DNA of 64,000 bases, from assembly GCF_005503555.1 (NCBI RefSeq), contig NZ_SCNG01000001.1, forward strand, positions 1,426,001 through 1,490,000, in the 5' to 3' direction. Position numbers and translations under genes: made by a program. Position 1 is the first letter of the stretch; each line of letters begins with the position of its first letter. Positions 44,148 to 52,750 of the stretch are shown piece by piece. The DNA comes from Rudaea sp. 3F27F6. GTDB lineage: Bacteria > Pseudomonadota > Gammaproteobacteria > Xanthomonadales > Rhodanobacteraceae. The notes under the pieces were generated by a model. That model was not told the DNA's origin. It saw only the letters and a list, made by a program, of their open reading frames with translations, and did not search any database.

Positions 44148-45359
44148 ATGCACGCGACGATCAGCACGACCGAAATTTTTCTTATCGCGATGGGGATCAT
44201 CCTCACCGTGCCGTACCTGATCTGGCGCATCGGCCGCACCGACTACTTTGCCCCGCTCGTCGTCGTGCAGATCATCGCCGGCATCCTGCTCGGCCCGGGC
44301 ATCCTCGGCAAAGTTTTTCCCGACTACTACGCTTTCGTCTTCAGCCCGGCCGTGATTGCGCCGCTCAACGGCATCGCCTGGTGGGCGGTGATGCTGTTCG
44401 TCTGCATCGCCGGCGTCGAACTCGATCTGAAGAAAGTCTGGGAATACCGCGCCGAATCGGGCGTCACCGCCGGTCTCGCGCTCGGCACACCGCTCGCGTT
44501 CGGCAGCATCGTGGCGGTCGGCCTGCTCGCGTTTCCGGGCTGGATCGGGCCGAAGGCGCTGGACTGGCAATTCGTTCTCGGCGTCGGCATGGCCTGCGCG
44601 GTGACCGCGCTGCCGATCCTGATCCTGCTGATGGAGAAACTCGAAATCCTGCGCCAGCCGATCGGCCAGCGCATCCTGCGCTATGCCAGCCTCGACGACG
44701 TCGCCATCTGGGGCGTGCTCGCCGTGATCCTTATGGACTGGGCGCGCGTCGGCAAGCAGGCCGGGTTTCTCGTCGCATTCGCTCTCGTCACCCTCGTGTT
44801 CCGCCGGCTCATGCGCGCGCTCGCCGAGCGCGATCGCTGGTACATCGCCCTGATCTGGCTCGTCGCCTGCGCCTGGGGCGCGGACTGGTCCGGCCTGCAC
44901 TACATGGTTGGCGCCTTCCTCGCCGGCGCGGTCATGGACGCGGACTGGTTCGATCAGGAGAGCATGGACCAGTTCCGCCGCTTCGTGCTGCTCGCCTTTA
45001 TGCCGGTGTTCTTTCTCTCGACCGGACTGCGCACGAACTGGGACGTCGGCGGCGCCGCGGTGTTTCTTGCCGCGGGCGTGCTGCTCGTCGCCTCGGTCAG
45101 CGGCAAGCTGATCGGCATCCACGCCGCCGGGCGCATTCTCGGCTGGCCGCGCGGCGAAGCCTCGATCATCGGCTGGCTGCTGCAGACCAAGGCGCTGATC
45201 ATGATCATCTTCGTCAACATCCTGCTCGACAAACAACTGATCACCAACGAGACCTTCACCGCCCTGCTGCTGATGGCAATCGCGAGCACGATGCTGACCG
45301 TGCCGATCGTCGCGCCGCGCCTGCGCCGTGCGCATGAGCTGATCTTCAAATCGGCCTGA
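44148..45359 (+). CDS. CPA2-type sodium/proton antiporter
   Basis: 403 residues, about 12 membrane helices, of the cation:proton antiporter-2 family. Landmarks are AGILLGPGILGKVF, the ion-binding region SLDDVAIWGVLAVILMD with a paired acidic motif, and the GAFLAGAVMDADWFD segment. It is shorter than Kef systems and lacks TrkA-type regulatory domains. AGGGGACACG precedes the ATG. It probably exchanges monovalent cations for protons across the inner membrane. There is no obvious link to the neighbouring sugar genes. Confidence 0.9.
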   Translation: MHATISTTEIFLIAMGIILTVPYLIWRIGRTDYFAPLVVVQIIAGILLGPGILGKVFPDYYAFVFSPAVIAPLNGIAWWAVMLFVCIAGVELDLKKVWEYRAESGVTAGLALGTPLAFGSIVAVGLLAFPGWIGPKALDWQFVLGVGMACAVTALPILILLMEKLEILRQPIGQRILRYASLDDVAIWGVLAVILMDWARVGKQAGFLVAFALVTLVFRRLMRALAERDRWYIALIWLVACAWGADWSGLHYMVGAFLAGAVMDADWFDQESMDQFRRFVLLAFMPVFFLSTGLRTNWDVGGAAVFLAAGVLLVASVSGKLIGIHAAGRILGWPRGEASIIGWLLQTKALIMIIFVNILLDKQLITNETFTALLLMAIASTMLTVPIVAPRLRRAHELIFKSA

Positions 45360-45393
45360 GCGGCGCACGCGAATCACGTTCCGATTCGCAAAA

Positions 45394-45431
45394 GTCCGTT
45401 CGCCCTGAGGTATCGAAGGGCGAACCGGACG
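45394..45431. terminator. hairpin GTTCGCCCT...AGGGCGAAC after the antiporter
   Basis: GTCCGTTCGCCCT at 45394-45406 pairs with AGGGCGAACCGGAC at 45418-45431. The element is of the common TCGCCCTGAG..TCGAAGGGCGA repeat type and lies between convergent genes, so it can terminate both. Confidence 0.65.
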
Positions 45432-45490
45432 CACGCCGCTACCGGCAGCTCACCGAGTTGACGCCGAACCGCGCCTGCGCTGCGTCGCTT

Positions 45491-45868
45491 TCATCCGACT
45501 CGAATCTCGATGTTGTGCCGATCGGGATCGTAAAAGTACAAGGCCTCGGCCATGCCCGCGGCGCCGAGCGCCGAACCGCTGCGCCCATCGCGCTCGAACG
45601 GGCCGCCGCCGAAAGGGATGCCGAGATCGAGCAGGCGTTGCCGCGTCGCATCGAATTCGTCGCGGCCGAGGCGGAAGGCGAGGTGCATCGTGTCGCGCAC
45701 TTCGCCTTCGAGCAGATCGAGCACGAGGCCGGCGTTGACGCGCAGAGCCTCGAACGGCCCGCGGCGGCCTTCGTGGACAAAGCCGAGCGTGCGCGTGTAG
45801 AACTCGGCCGATTCCGCACTGCGCCGCACGCGCAGAATCAGGTGATCGAGCGCGATCATGGCCGACAC
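45491..45868 (-). CDS. VOC (glyoxalase/dioxygenase fold) family protein
   Basis: 125 residues (GTG at 45868) or 122 (ATG at 45859). LDHLILRVRRSAESAEFYTRTLGFVHE and MAEALYFYDPDRHNIEIRVG are the two halves of a VOC metal-binding fold, with His and Glu in the usual ligand positions. The ligand and reaction are unknown; resistance or small-molecule modification proteins share this fold. It starts 2 bp after the membrane-protein stop, so both are in one operon controlled from the TetR-facing promoter. Confidence 0.88.
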   Translation of the reverse strand: MSAMIALDHLILRVRRSAESAEFYTRTLGFVHEGRRGPFEALRVNAGLVLDLLEGEVRDTMHLAFRLGRDEFDATRQRLLDLGIPFGGGPFERDGRSGSALGAAGMAEALYFYDPDRHNIEIRVG

Positions 45869-45870
45869 GC

Positions 45871-46383
45871 TCAGGCCAGCGCCGACGCGTAGCGGAACAC
45901 GGCCATCGCGATCACCGCGAGGCCGAGCAGCCCGGCGGCGGCACGCACGCCGATCAACTGGCGGCGGCGCAGCACGGCGATTCGCTGCAGCGTGTCCGCC
46001 GGCGGCGGCGCCGCGTCGGCAAGCGCCTGCTGCAGGCGGCCGAGCTGCATTCCGGCCGGCCGCGCAATGGCGATGCCGACCGCGATCGACAATAGCGCCG
46101 CAGCCGCGCCGGTCTTGAGCACGAAGCCGCCGGCCGACGCGTCCTGCGCGTGCAGCACGGCGAACAAATAAATGCCCGACAGCACGGTCAGCAGCGCGGC
46201 GATCATCGACGACATCCCCGCGCGGCGCGCGGCGAGGCCCATCCAGCGCCCCGCGCCCTCGGCGCCGTGACGCAGCGCGATCGGCACAATCACCGAAGCG
46301 AGCATGAAAGTCGCGCCGGCCCAGGCCACACCGGCGATGACATGGATCGCGCGAGCCAGCACAATGAGATCAATCTGCAGCAT
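45871..46383 (-). CDS. DUF2269/CopD-like integral membrane protein
   Basis: 170 residues with four membrane helices. LIVLARAIHVIAGVAWAGATFMLASVIVPIALR carries the histidine typical of CopD/DUF2269-type proteins. Function unknown; related domains are linked to copper or heme handling. GGAGACCGTC precedes the ATG. It is divergent from the TetR gene across 48 bp with a palindrome, so it is a likely repression target together with the downstream VOC gene. Confidence 0.82.
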   Translation of the reverse strand: MLQIDLIVLARAIHVIAGVAWAGATFMLASVIVPIALRHGAEGAGRWMGLAARRAGMSSMIAALLTVLSGIYLFAVLHAQDASAGGFVLKTGAAAALLSIAVGIAIARPAGMQLGRLQQALADAAPPPADTLQRIAVLRRRQLIGVRAAAGLLGLAVIAMAVFRYASALA

Positions 46384-46406
46384 GACGGTCTCCGTTTCGC
46401 AATTTC

Positions 46407-46425
46407 GATATACATACTGTACATC
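46407..46425. promoter_or_regulatory. candidate TetR operator
   Basis: GATATACA-TAC-TGTACATC, an 8-bp inverted repeat with one mismatched pair, centred in the 48-bp gap between the divergent membrane protein and TetR genes. It is AT-rich in a GC-rich surrounding. Its right edge is 6 bp before the TetR ATG. Confidence 0.6.
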
Positions 46426-46431
46426 TAATTC

Positions 46432-47100
46432 ATGAATGTCAAGCGCCGCAAGGCGACCACGCCGCCTGTCGCGTCCACACCGGACGGCCGCCGTCCGTAC
46501 CACAGCGCCGTCCGCGCCGAAGCGGCCGACGCGACACGTGCGCGCATCATCGAAGCCGCGCGCGCCCTGCTGAGCGGCGGCTCCGGCAAGCCCGCGTTCT
46601 CCATCGACGGCGTTGCGCGCGAGGCCGGGGTGACGCGCCTGACCGTATACAACCGCTTCGAGTCGCGCCTCGGCCTGCTCGAAGCGGTGTTCGACGACGT
46701 CGCCGAGCGCGGCGGTCTGCTCACCGACTTGCCCGCGGCTTTCGCCGAAAGCGATCCGCATGCCGCGCTGCACCGCCTCGTCGCGGTGTTCTGCCGCTTC
46801 TGGGCGCGCCACGACGCGCTGATGCCGACCTTTCATGCGGTGACGAAGATCGACGAGGAGATCGCCGCGAGCCTGAGTCAACGTTCGGAGCGGCGCCGGC
46901 ACGGCCTCGGCGTTCTCGTCGCCCGGCTCGTGCCGAACGCGGGCAAGGCCAGGCAGGCCGACCTCGTCGATGTGCTGTTCGCCCTGACCGGTTTCGAAAT
47001 GTTCGAAGCGCTGTCAGTGCGCAACCGCGGCGCGAAGGCGGTCGAAGCGCTGATCCAGACGCTCGTCGCCGAAGCCGTGCGCGCGCTCGCGGAAAACTAG
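46432..47100 (+). CDS. TetR-family transcriptional regulator
   Basis: 222 residues. After a basic N-terminal tail, the TetR DNA-binding domain is RARIIEAARALLSGGSGKPAFSIDGVAREAGVTRLTVYNRFESRLGLLEAVFDD. The C-terminal ligand-binding part ends in helices. No ribosome binding site is visible: the ATG lies 6 bp after an operator-like palindrome, so the mRNA may be leaderless or nearly so. Likely controls itself and the divergent membrane/VOC operon. Its stop codon shares the CTAG with the stop of the convergent DUF6445 gene. Confidence 0.9.
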   Translation: MNVKRRKATTPPVASTPDGRRPYHSAVRAEAADATRARIIEAARALLSGGSGKPAFSIDGVAREAGVTRLTVYNRFESRLGLLEAVFDDVAERGGLLTDLPAAFAESDPHAALHRLVAVFCRFWARHDALMPTFHAVTKIDEEIAASLSQRSERRRHGLGVLVARLVPNAGKARQADLVDVLFALTGFEMFEALSVRNRGAKAVEALIQTLVAEAVRALAEN

Positions 47101-47828
47101 ACGGCGTTACGCCGGCTGGTGAAAAAGCCGTTCAACGTGAGGCGGCCGCGCAGCGGATCGGCGCTGAGCCGGTCCGGCGCGAAGATGTCGCCGGAGTGCA
47201 GCATGCTGCCGTCGTAGAAGACGATGCGGTTCCATTTCGCCGCGACGCGGCCGATATGCACGAACCAGTCATTCGACTCGTGGATGTAGCTCTGGGCGAT
47301 GCCGTACTTGCGCGTAAACGCCTCGGCCGACAGCGCAAGCGCGTCGCGGAACAATGCGGCGGTTTCCGCCGGCGAACGTGCCGGCTCGTAGAAACTGGTG
47401 CCGCCGAGAGTTTCGTCCTTGAACAGATAGAGCACCGAGGCCTGGATGCTGTGGCGTGCGTCGATGTCCTGGCCGTCGGCGTGGCAGATCGACTGGTACG
47501 GCCGCAACGCCTGCGGCGGCAGCGTGACCAGCGACAGCCGGCACTGCATGTGCAGGATGCGCCGCGCATCGAACGCGCGGCGCAGATGCTCGGAGAAAAA
47601 ATCGCCGAGCCGCGCGGCGACCGGTGCCGGCATTTCCAGATAATTGCCCGGATACGCGCTGAAGTTGACCGGATTGAAGCGGCCGCGATGCGCCGCGGCG
47701 AATTGCACGAGCGCATCGGGATCGGTCAGTGCATCGTCGATCACATAACAGGCGTTGCCGTTCGGCAAGCGCAGCCGTTCGATCTGCGGCCGCGGATTGA
47801 ACGCGGCGATATGTTCCAACCCTTGCAT
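47097..47828 (-). CDS. DUF6445 family protein
   Basis: 243 residues matching the DUF6445 group, which resembles 2-oxoglutarate/Fe-dependent-type folds. YVIDDALTDPDALVQFAAAHRGRFNPVNFSAYPGNYLEMP comes first, then QSICHADGQDIDARHSIQASVLYLFKDETLGGTSFYEP with an H-x-D and a later H (IVFYDGSMLHSGDI). Family members frequently accompany tryptophan halogenases and TonB-dependent receptors. The enzymatic role is unproven. The ATG at 47828 is used because upstream residues are not conserved-looking. It ends sharing a CTAG with the TetR stop. Confidence 0.8.
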   Translation of the reverse strand: MQGLEHIAAFNPRPQIERLRLPNGNACYVIDDALTDPDALVQFAAAHRGRFNPVNFSAYPGNYLEMPAPVAARLGDFFSEHLRRAFDARRILHMQCRLSLVTLPPQALRPYQSICHADGQDIDARHSIQASVLYLFKDETLGGTSFYEPARSPAETAALFRDALALSAEAFTRKYGIAQSYIHESNDWFVHIGRVAAKWNRIVFYDGSMLHSGDIFAPDRLSADPLRGRLTLNGFFTSRRNAV

Positions 47829-47945
47829 GCGGCGCGGCTCGCTTCGGTTCGCTTCGGCGGACGCGCAACGATAGCACCGCCTCTGCAAACCGTGCGCGCC
47901 ACACGATTTCGCCGCGGCGGCTTTAGCGATCGCAGCGCGGCCTCT

Positions 47946-50456
47946 TCACTTTCCCGCTGCGCGTTTACTCGCGGGCGCGCTGCTGTGCGAGAGCAGCACG
48001 CTGCCGTACATCGCCGGCACGGTCAATTCGAGCGTGCCGGCGGCCGCGGCGAGTCTCGCGCCGGTCAACGCGTCGCGAAAATGCGCGGTCGCGATCGCCG
48101 CGGGCAGCCTCACTTTCAGCGTGCGCGGCGCCGCGTCGTTGTTCATCGCGACGAGCGCCCACTGCGCACCGTCGCGTCGCGCGAGCACGATCACGCGGTC
48201 GTCGATATAGATCGGCGCATCGAGCGAGCCGCGGCGCAGCACGGATTCGGCGTGGCGCAACCGGGTCAGCTTCTTGTACTCGGCGAGCAGGGCCTCGTCG
48301 GGCTTGCCGCCGAGATCGGGCCACGGATAAGTGCCGCGGTCGAACGGGTCGTCGCCGCCGGTCACGCCGACCTCGTCGCCGTAGTAGATCGCTGGCGCAC
48401 CGGGCGAGGTCATCTGGAAGAACGCGGCGAGGCGCAGGCGCCGCTTGGCGAGTGCGACGGTTTCCGCTGAGTCCTTGGCTTCGTCACGCCAACCGAAATC
48501 GTGTAGCGCGCGCGCGGAGTCGTGCGAGTCGATCAGGTTCATCAGTGCGTAGAACGCCTGCGGCGGATAGTTCTCGCGCATCAGTTCGATGTTGCGGTAG
48601 ATGTCGCCGGCCTTGGCGCCGTTCGCGTAGGCGACGACGCTGCTGCGGAAAATGTAGTTCATGGTCGAGTCGAACTCGTCGCCGAGAAAATACTTCGACG
48701 CGTCGAAGAATGTTTCCGCAACGGCCACCGCGTCGGGCTTGGCCTGCTTCACCGCTGTGCGCCATTCGCGCCAGAAGTCATCGGGAATCCACGGCGTGAC
48801 ATCCATGCGCCAGCCGGACAGGCCGTGGCCGAGCCACAGCTGCATGACGCCGTCCTTGCCGTAAAAGAAATCGCGCAGCGAACGTTGCGACTTGTCCAGT
48901 TCGGGCAGATCGGCGACGCCGGCCCAGCCTTTGTATTGGCGGTCGGGATCGGTCTCATCCGCATAGAACAGGTACCACTTCGCATACTTCGAGTCGGGGT
49001 TGATCTTGCCGTGGTCGAACGCGCCGCCGGCGGGGAAGTTCCCGTAGCGGTTGAAGTAGAGCGAGTCGCGCCCGGTGTGATTGAGCGAGGTGTCGAGAAT
49101 CACGCGCATGCCGCGCTTGGCCGCTTCGCGATTGAGTTTCTCGAACTCGGCCGTCGTGCCGAAATGCGGATCGATCTCGCGATAATCGGCGGTGTCGTAC
49201 TTGTGATTGCTCGACGCGGTGAAGATCGGATTGATGTAGAGCGCGTTCGCGCCGAGCGCGCGGATGTAGTCGAGCTTCTCGATGATGCCGGCGAGGTCGC
49301 CGCCGAAGAAGTCGTTGCTGTATTCGCCGTCGGAGCCGTCGCCCGAACGCGGCAGCCACGGCTTGTCGAGCCAGTTCTTGTGGAACTCGACCGTGCCGGC
49401 GTGAAACTTGTCCACGCCCGGCTTCGGATCGTTGCCACGGTCGCCGTTGCGGAAGCGGTCGGGGAAAATGTAGTAGTACACCGCATCGCGCGCCCAGTCG
49501 GGCACGCGATAGTCGGCGCGATACACGGTCTGGCGATAGCGGCGGATGCGCGCGGCGTCCGTCGGCGCGTTGATCACCGCACCGCGGCCGTTCGAGCCGA
49601 CCTCACGTGTGAACGGCACCGGATCGGCGTTGTTGGTGTAGAGATAGCGGCGCCCGCCGCTCTCGATCTCAAAGTAGTAGCCGTAGATGCCGATCTCGTC
49701 GAATTTGTACTTGCCCTCCCAGCGTTCGTCCGCGCCGTTCGCAACGCGCGTCAGCGGCACACGCGCCAGCTCGCGGTATTCGAGCACTTCCTGCCAGCCT
49801 TCGAGGCGGCGCGTTTCGATCACGAGGGTCGCGCGCGCAATGCCGGGCTTGGCCGACAGCGCGACTTCGATTTCCTTGCCCGCGACGATCGCGCCGAACG
49901 GTTGCTTGTGCGCGGAATCGCGCGAGTCGTAACGCAGACTCAACGCGGCCGCATCGTCGATCGGTTTCTCGTCGACGTCCACAAAACTCTTCGCGCCGAT
50001 CGTGACGGTCGGCTTGCCGCCCGTGCCGCCGAAGTCGAGCCTGACCGTCGCCGGGCCGGCGAAAACGTATTTCAGTTCTCCCGCATCGGCGCGCAGGCCG
50101 CCGGTCAAAACGAATGCGGTATTCAGCTGCAACGCGGTCGTCGCGCCGGGCGGTCCGCCGAACAAAACGCCGCCGCCGAGCCGCGCATCCTGGATGCGGA
50201 AAGTCTGCTCGCCGCTCAGATCGACATTGATCAGATAGGCATTGCAGCGCCACTGCAGCGCGTAATCCTCACGCGCCACGCCTTCGGTGAATCTGCCGCG
50301 CAGGAACAAGGTTTCCTGGTACGGCGCAGGCAGGCAGTGGGTTGCGGCCGGCTTGGCCGCGGCGGTTTGCGCACGCGGCGCCGTGCAGCCGGCGAGCAAG
50401 GCGGCGCCGCTCAGAACGGCGACCGCGGCGACGGCGATGACTTTCGTGTTACGCAT
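47946..50456 (-). CDS. lipoprotein GH13 neopullulanase-like amylase
   Basis: 836 residues with a lipoprotein signal ([15 protein letters not shown]), so anchored in the outer or inner membrane. An N-terminal carbohydrate-binding/beta region is followed by the GH13 barrel: [25 protein letters not shown], nucleophile D552 (GWRMDVTPW), acid/base E581 (AVAETFFD) and [11 protein letters not shown]. The layout matches neopullulanase/cyclomaltodextrinase-type enzymes. GGGGAGAGAGAA precedes the ATG. A LacI-type operator lies 63 bp upstream and the LacI gene is next on the same strand. It would cut starch or cyclodextrin on the cell surface or in the periplasm. Confidence 0.9.
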   Translation of the reverse strand: MRNTKVIAVAAVAVLSGAALLAGCTAPRAQTAAAKPAATHCLPAPYQETLFLRGRFTEGVAREDYALQWRCNAYLINVDLSGEQTFRIQDARLGGGVLFGGPPGATTALQLNTAFVLTGGLRADAGELKYVFAGPATVRLDFGGTGGKPTVTIGAKSFVDVDEKPIDDAAALSLRYDSRDSAHKQPFGAIVAGKEIEVALSAKPGIARATLVIETRRLEGWQEVLEYRELARVPLTRVANGADERWEGKYKFDEIGIYGYYFEIESGGRRYLYTNNADPVPFTREVGSNGRGAVINAPTDAARIRRYRQTVYRADYRVPDWARDAVYYYIFPDRFRNGDRGNDPKPGVDKFHAGTVEFHKNWLDKPWLPRSGDGSDGEYSNDFFGGDLAGIIEKLDYIRALGANALYINPIFTASSNHKYDTADYREIDPHFGTTAEFEKLNREAAKRGMRVILDTSLNHTGRDSLYFNRYGNFPAGGAFDHGKINPDSKYAKWYLFYADETDPDRQYKGWAGVADLPELDKSQRSLRDFFYGKDGVMQLWLGHGLSGWRMDVTPWIPDDFWREWRTAVKQAKPDAVAVAETFFDASKYFLGDEFDSTMNYIFRSSVVAYANGAKAGDIYRNIELMRENYPPQAFYALMNLIDSHDSARALHDFGWRDEAKDSAETVALAKRRLRLAAFFQMTSPGAPAIYYGDEVGVTGGDDPFDRGTYPWPDLGGKPDEALLAEYKKLTRLRHAESVLRRGSLDAPIYIDDRVIVLARRDGAQWALVAMNNDAAPRTLKVRLPAAIATAHFRDALTGARLAAAAGTLELTVPAMYGSVLLSHSSAPASKRAAGK

Positions 50457-50518
50457 AAAAATTCTCTCTCCCCGAGAACCTTTAAGCGTAGTGATGCACC
50501 GACGCACAAGCCAGCCGC

Positions 50519-50532
50519 TGCATACGAATTCA
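50519..50532. promoter_or_regulatory. candidate LacI-family operator before the lipoprotein amylase
   Basis: TGCATACGAATTCA, the reverse complement of TGAATTCGTATGCA, one base from the 37017 site. It sits between the LacI stop and the amylase start, at promoter distance from the latter. Confidence 0.7.
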
Positions 50533-50606
50533 TTGCATTCGACACAGAAGGACTCTTTGCTTGTCGTTCCCGCTTGCGCCCGAGCGGCGCACGCGAGCGC
50601 GGGACT

Positions 50607-51638
50607 TCAGCGCTGCGTCGATCTGCGCAACACCAGCGACGCAGGAATCACCTGGTTCTCTACCGGCTCTTCGCGGATCAGCTTGAGCAAGGTGTCGACG
50701 AGGACGATGCCAGCCTGCTTGGTGTCCTGCTGCGCCGTGGTCAGGCTTGGATCGACGAAACCGGCAAGCGGGATATCGTCGAAGCCGGCGACGAGCACGT
50801 CGTCGGGCACGCGCAGGCCGCGCTCGCGCAGCGCCTTCACCGCGCCGATCGCGATCAGGTCGCTCGCGGCGAAGATCGCATCGAACTTCGCCTTGTGCGC
50901 GAGCAGGGACGTCGCCGCCTCGTAGCCGGACTGCTCCGACGAAAACGCCGCCGCCTGCAGTTTCGCGTCGGCCTTGCCGCCGTTCTCTTCGATCGCCGCG
51001 CGGTAGCCGCGGTGGCGTTCGAGAAATTCGGGCGAGGAAGCGGTGGCGTCGCCGAGAAACGCGATGCGCGTCGCGCCGCGTTCGATCAAATGCCGGGTGA
51101 TGTCGCGCCCGCCCTGGAAATTGTCGCAGCCGACCGAGACTTCGGGCTGGTCGGGCGCGATCGCGCCCCAGCGCACGAAATGCGTGCCGCGCTCGACCAT
51201 GAATTTGAGCCGCTCGCGGTAGTCGAGATAGTCGCCGTAGCCGAGCAGGATGATGCCGTCGGCTTTCTTCGATTCCTCGAAGCTCGCCTGCCAGTCGTGG
51301 TTTTTCGGCTGCTGGAACGAGATCAGCAGATCGTAGCCGCGCTGCGCGCAGGCGCGCGTGATCGAGGCGAGCATCGAGACGAAGAACGGATTGATCAGCG
51401 AGTCGTCCGGCGCCGGGTCCTCGAAGATCAGCAGCGCGAGCGTGCCGCTCTGCTGGCTGCGCAGACTCGACGCGTGCTTGTCGACCTTGTAGTTCAGTTC
51501 GGCCGCGATCTTCTGGATGCGCTTGCGCGTCGTCTCGTTGACCATCGGGCTGCCGCGCAGCGCGCGCGACACCGTCGGCTGCGAGACGCCGGCCAGATGC
51601 GCGATGACGAGCGACGTCGCTTTTTGTTTGCTGCGAAT
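50607..51638 (-). CDS. LacI-family transcriptional regulator, MalR-like
   Basis: About 343 residues. The N-terminal helix-turn-helix ([23 protein letters not shown], then hinge-helix region [23 protein letters not shown]) and a periplasmic-binding-like effector domain ([21 protein letters not shown]) are intact. The expected start, RSKQKATS, is preceded by GGAGGAGA at normal spacing, but the codon there is ATT (51638) and no ATG or TTG exists nearby. GTG codons further upstream lack a ribosome binding site. Position and operator copies nearby suggest it controls the starch/maltodextrin genes with a maltose-type effector; the effector is inference. The HTH has V where the family usually has D (SLVIA). 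Confidence 0.88.
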   Translation of the reverse strand: MRSKQKATSLVIAHLAGVSQPTVSRALRGSPMVNETTRKRIQKIAAELNYKVDKHASSLRSQQSGTLALLIFEDPAPDDSLINPFFVSMLASITRACAQRGYDLLISFQQPKNHDWQASFEESKKADGIILLGYGDYLDYRERLKFMVERGTHFVRWGAIAPDQPEVSVGCDNFQGGRDITRHLIERGATRIAFLGDATASSPEFLERHRGYRAAIEENGGKADAKLQAAAFSSEQSGYEAATSLLAHKAKFDAIFAASDLIAIGAVKALRERGLRVPDDVLVAGFDDIPLAGFVDPSLTTAQQDTKQAGIVLVDTLLKLIREEPVENQVIPASLVLRRSTQR

Positions 51639-51758
51639 GATGGTCTCCTCCCTCGCTCGGAGGATAGGCAGGCCCGCTCGCACCCGGCAAGGTCGGACGC
51701 ACAACGGGATCACCGGGCAAGCAAATACGCCGCTGCTGTCGCAGCGCATCGCCCTCGC

Positions 51759-52709
51759 TCAGCCGCGATCGGCGAGACCCTCGTAGACCAGCTCGGCCGC
51801 GGCCAGATCTTCGAGCGCGGTGCCGACGGCCTTGAACAAAGTGATCTCGTCGTCGCTGCGGCGGCCCGCGCAGCGACCCGCGCAGAGATCGGCCAGCGTG
51901 CCCTGCAGCGCCGCTGCGGCGAACGTGTTCGCGGCGATCGCGTCGAGCAGGTCGCCGGACTTGGTCAGCGCCTCCGGGATGTCCACGAAAACCTTCGCAC
52001 GCGCGAAGCAGTGCGCGTCGGCCTCGTGCATCGCCGGAGTGAAACTGCCGATCAGATCGAGATGCGTGCCCTGCCGCAGCCACCTGCCTTCGATCAGCGG
52101 CGTGTTCGACAGGGTTGCGCAACTGACGATGTCGGCGGCAGCGACCTCGACCGCGAGATCGTCGCCCGCCCGCGCCGGCATTCCCGCCAGGCGCAGCGAA
52201 GCGGCGAGACGTTCGGCACAGGCGCGCCGGTGATTCCACACGACCACCTCGGAGATCGGCCGCACTGCGCGCATCGCCGCAGGAATCTGCGCCGCGACGC
52301 GGCCCGCGCCGACGACGAGCAAACGGCGCGCATCGCGCCGGGCGAGATAGTCCGCGGCGAGCGCCGCGGCGGCCGCGGTGCGGCGCGTGGTGATCTCGTC
52401 GCCGTCGAGCTGCGCCAGCGGCTGCCCAGTCGCCGCGTCGTAGAGCAGATAAGTCGAATGCAGGCCCGGCAGGCCGCGCGTCCCGTTGCCGGGAAAGATC
52501 ATCACCGTCTTCAATCCGAAATAGCGGCCCGCGCGCCATGCCGGCATGATCAGCACGGTGCCGCGCGCCGCGTTCGCGTCGGCGCCGGCGATGGTGTGCA
52601 CATGACGTTGCGGCACTTCGCAGCCGGCGACGAACATCGCACGCAGAGCTTCGATCAGTTCGGCGTAGCCGAGATGGCGGCGGGTGGCGTCTGCGTCGGC
52701 GATGCGCAT
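51759..52709 (-). CDS. ornithine cyclodeaminase/mu-crystallin family protein
   Basis: 316 residues with an NAD(P)-binding Rossmann core (RLLVVGAGRVAAQIPAAM) and the N-terminal GLKTVMIFPGN..GLPGLHSTYLLYD and LDGDEITTRRTAAAAALAADYL blocks of the ornithine cyclodeaminase/ketimine reductase family. Members cyclise ornithine, reduce ketimines or dehydrogenate amino acids; the reaction here is unknown. It lies 41 bp downstream of the NCS1 permease on the same strand, so it probably processes a product of the imported compound. The start at 52709 is the ATG directly before conserved residues. Confidence 0.87.
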   Translation of the reverse strand: MRIADADATRRHLGYAELIEALRAMFVAGCEVPQRHVHTIAGADANAARGTVLIMPAWRAGRYFGLKTVMIFPGNGTRGLPGLHSTYLLYDAATGQPLAQLDGDEITTRRTAAAAALAADYLARRDARRLLVVGAGRVAAQIPAAMRAVRPISEVVVWNHRRACAERLAASLRLAGMPARAGDDLAVEVAAADIVSCATLSNTPLIEGRWLRQGTHLDLIGSFTPAMHEADAHCFARAKVFVDIPEALTKSGDLLDAIAANTFAAAALQGTLADLCAGRCAGRRSDDEITLFKAVGTALEDLAAAELVYEGLADRG

Positions 52710-52750
52710 CGGGCGCAGTGTACGCGAGCGTTTACGCCGGACCTCGACGG

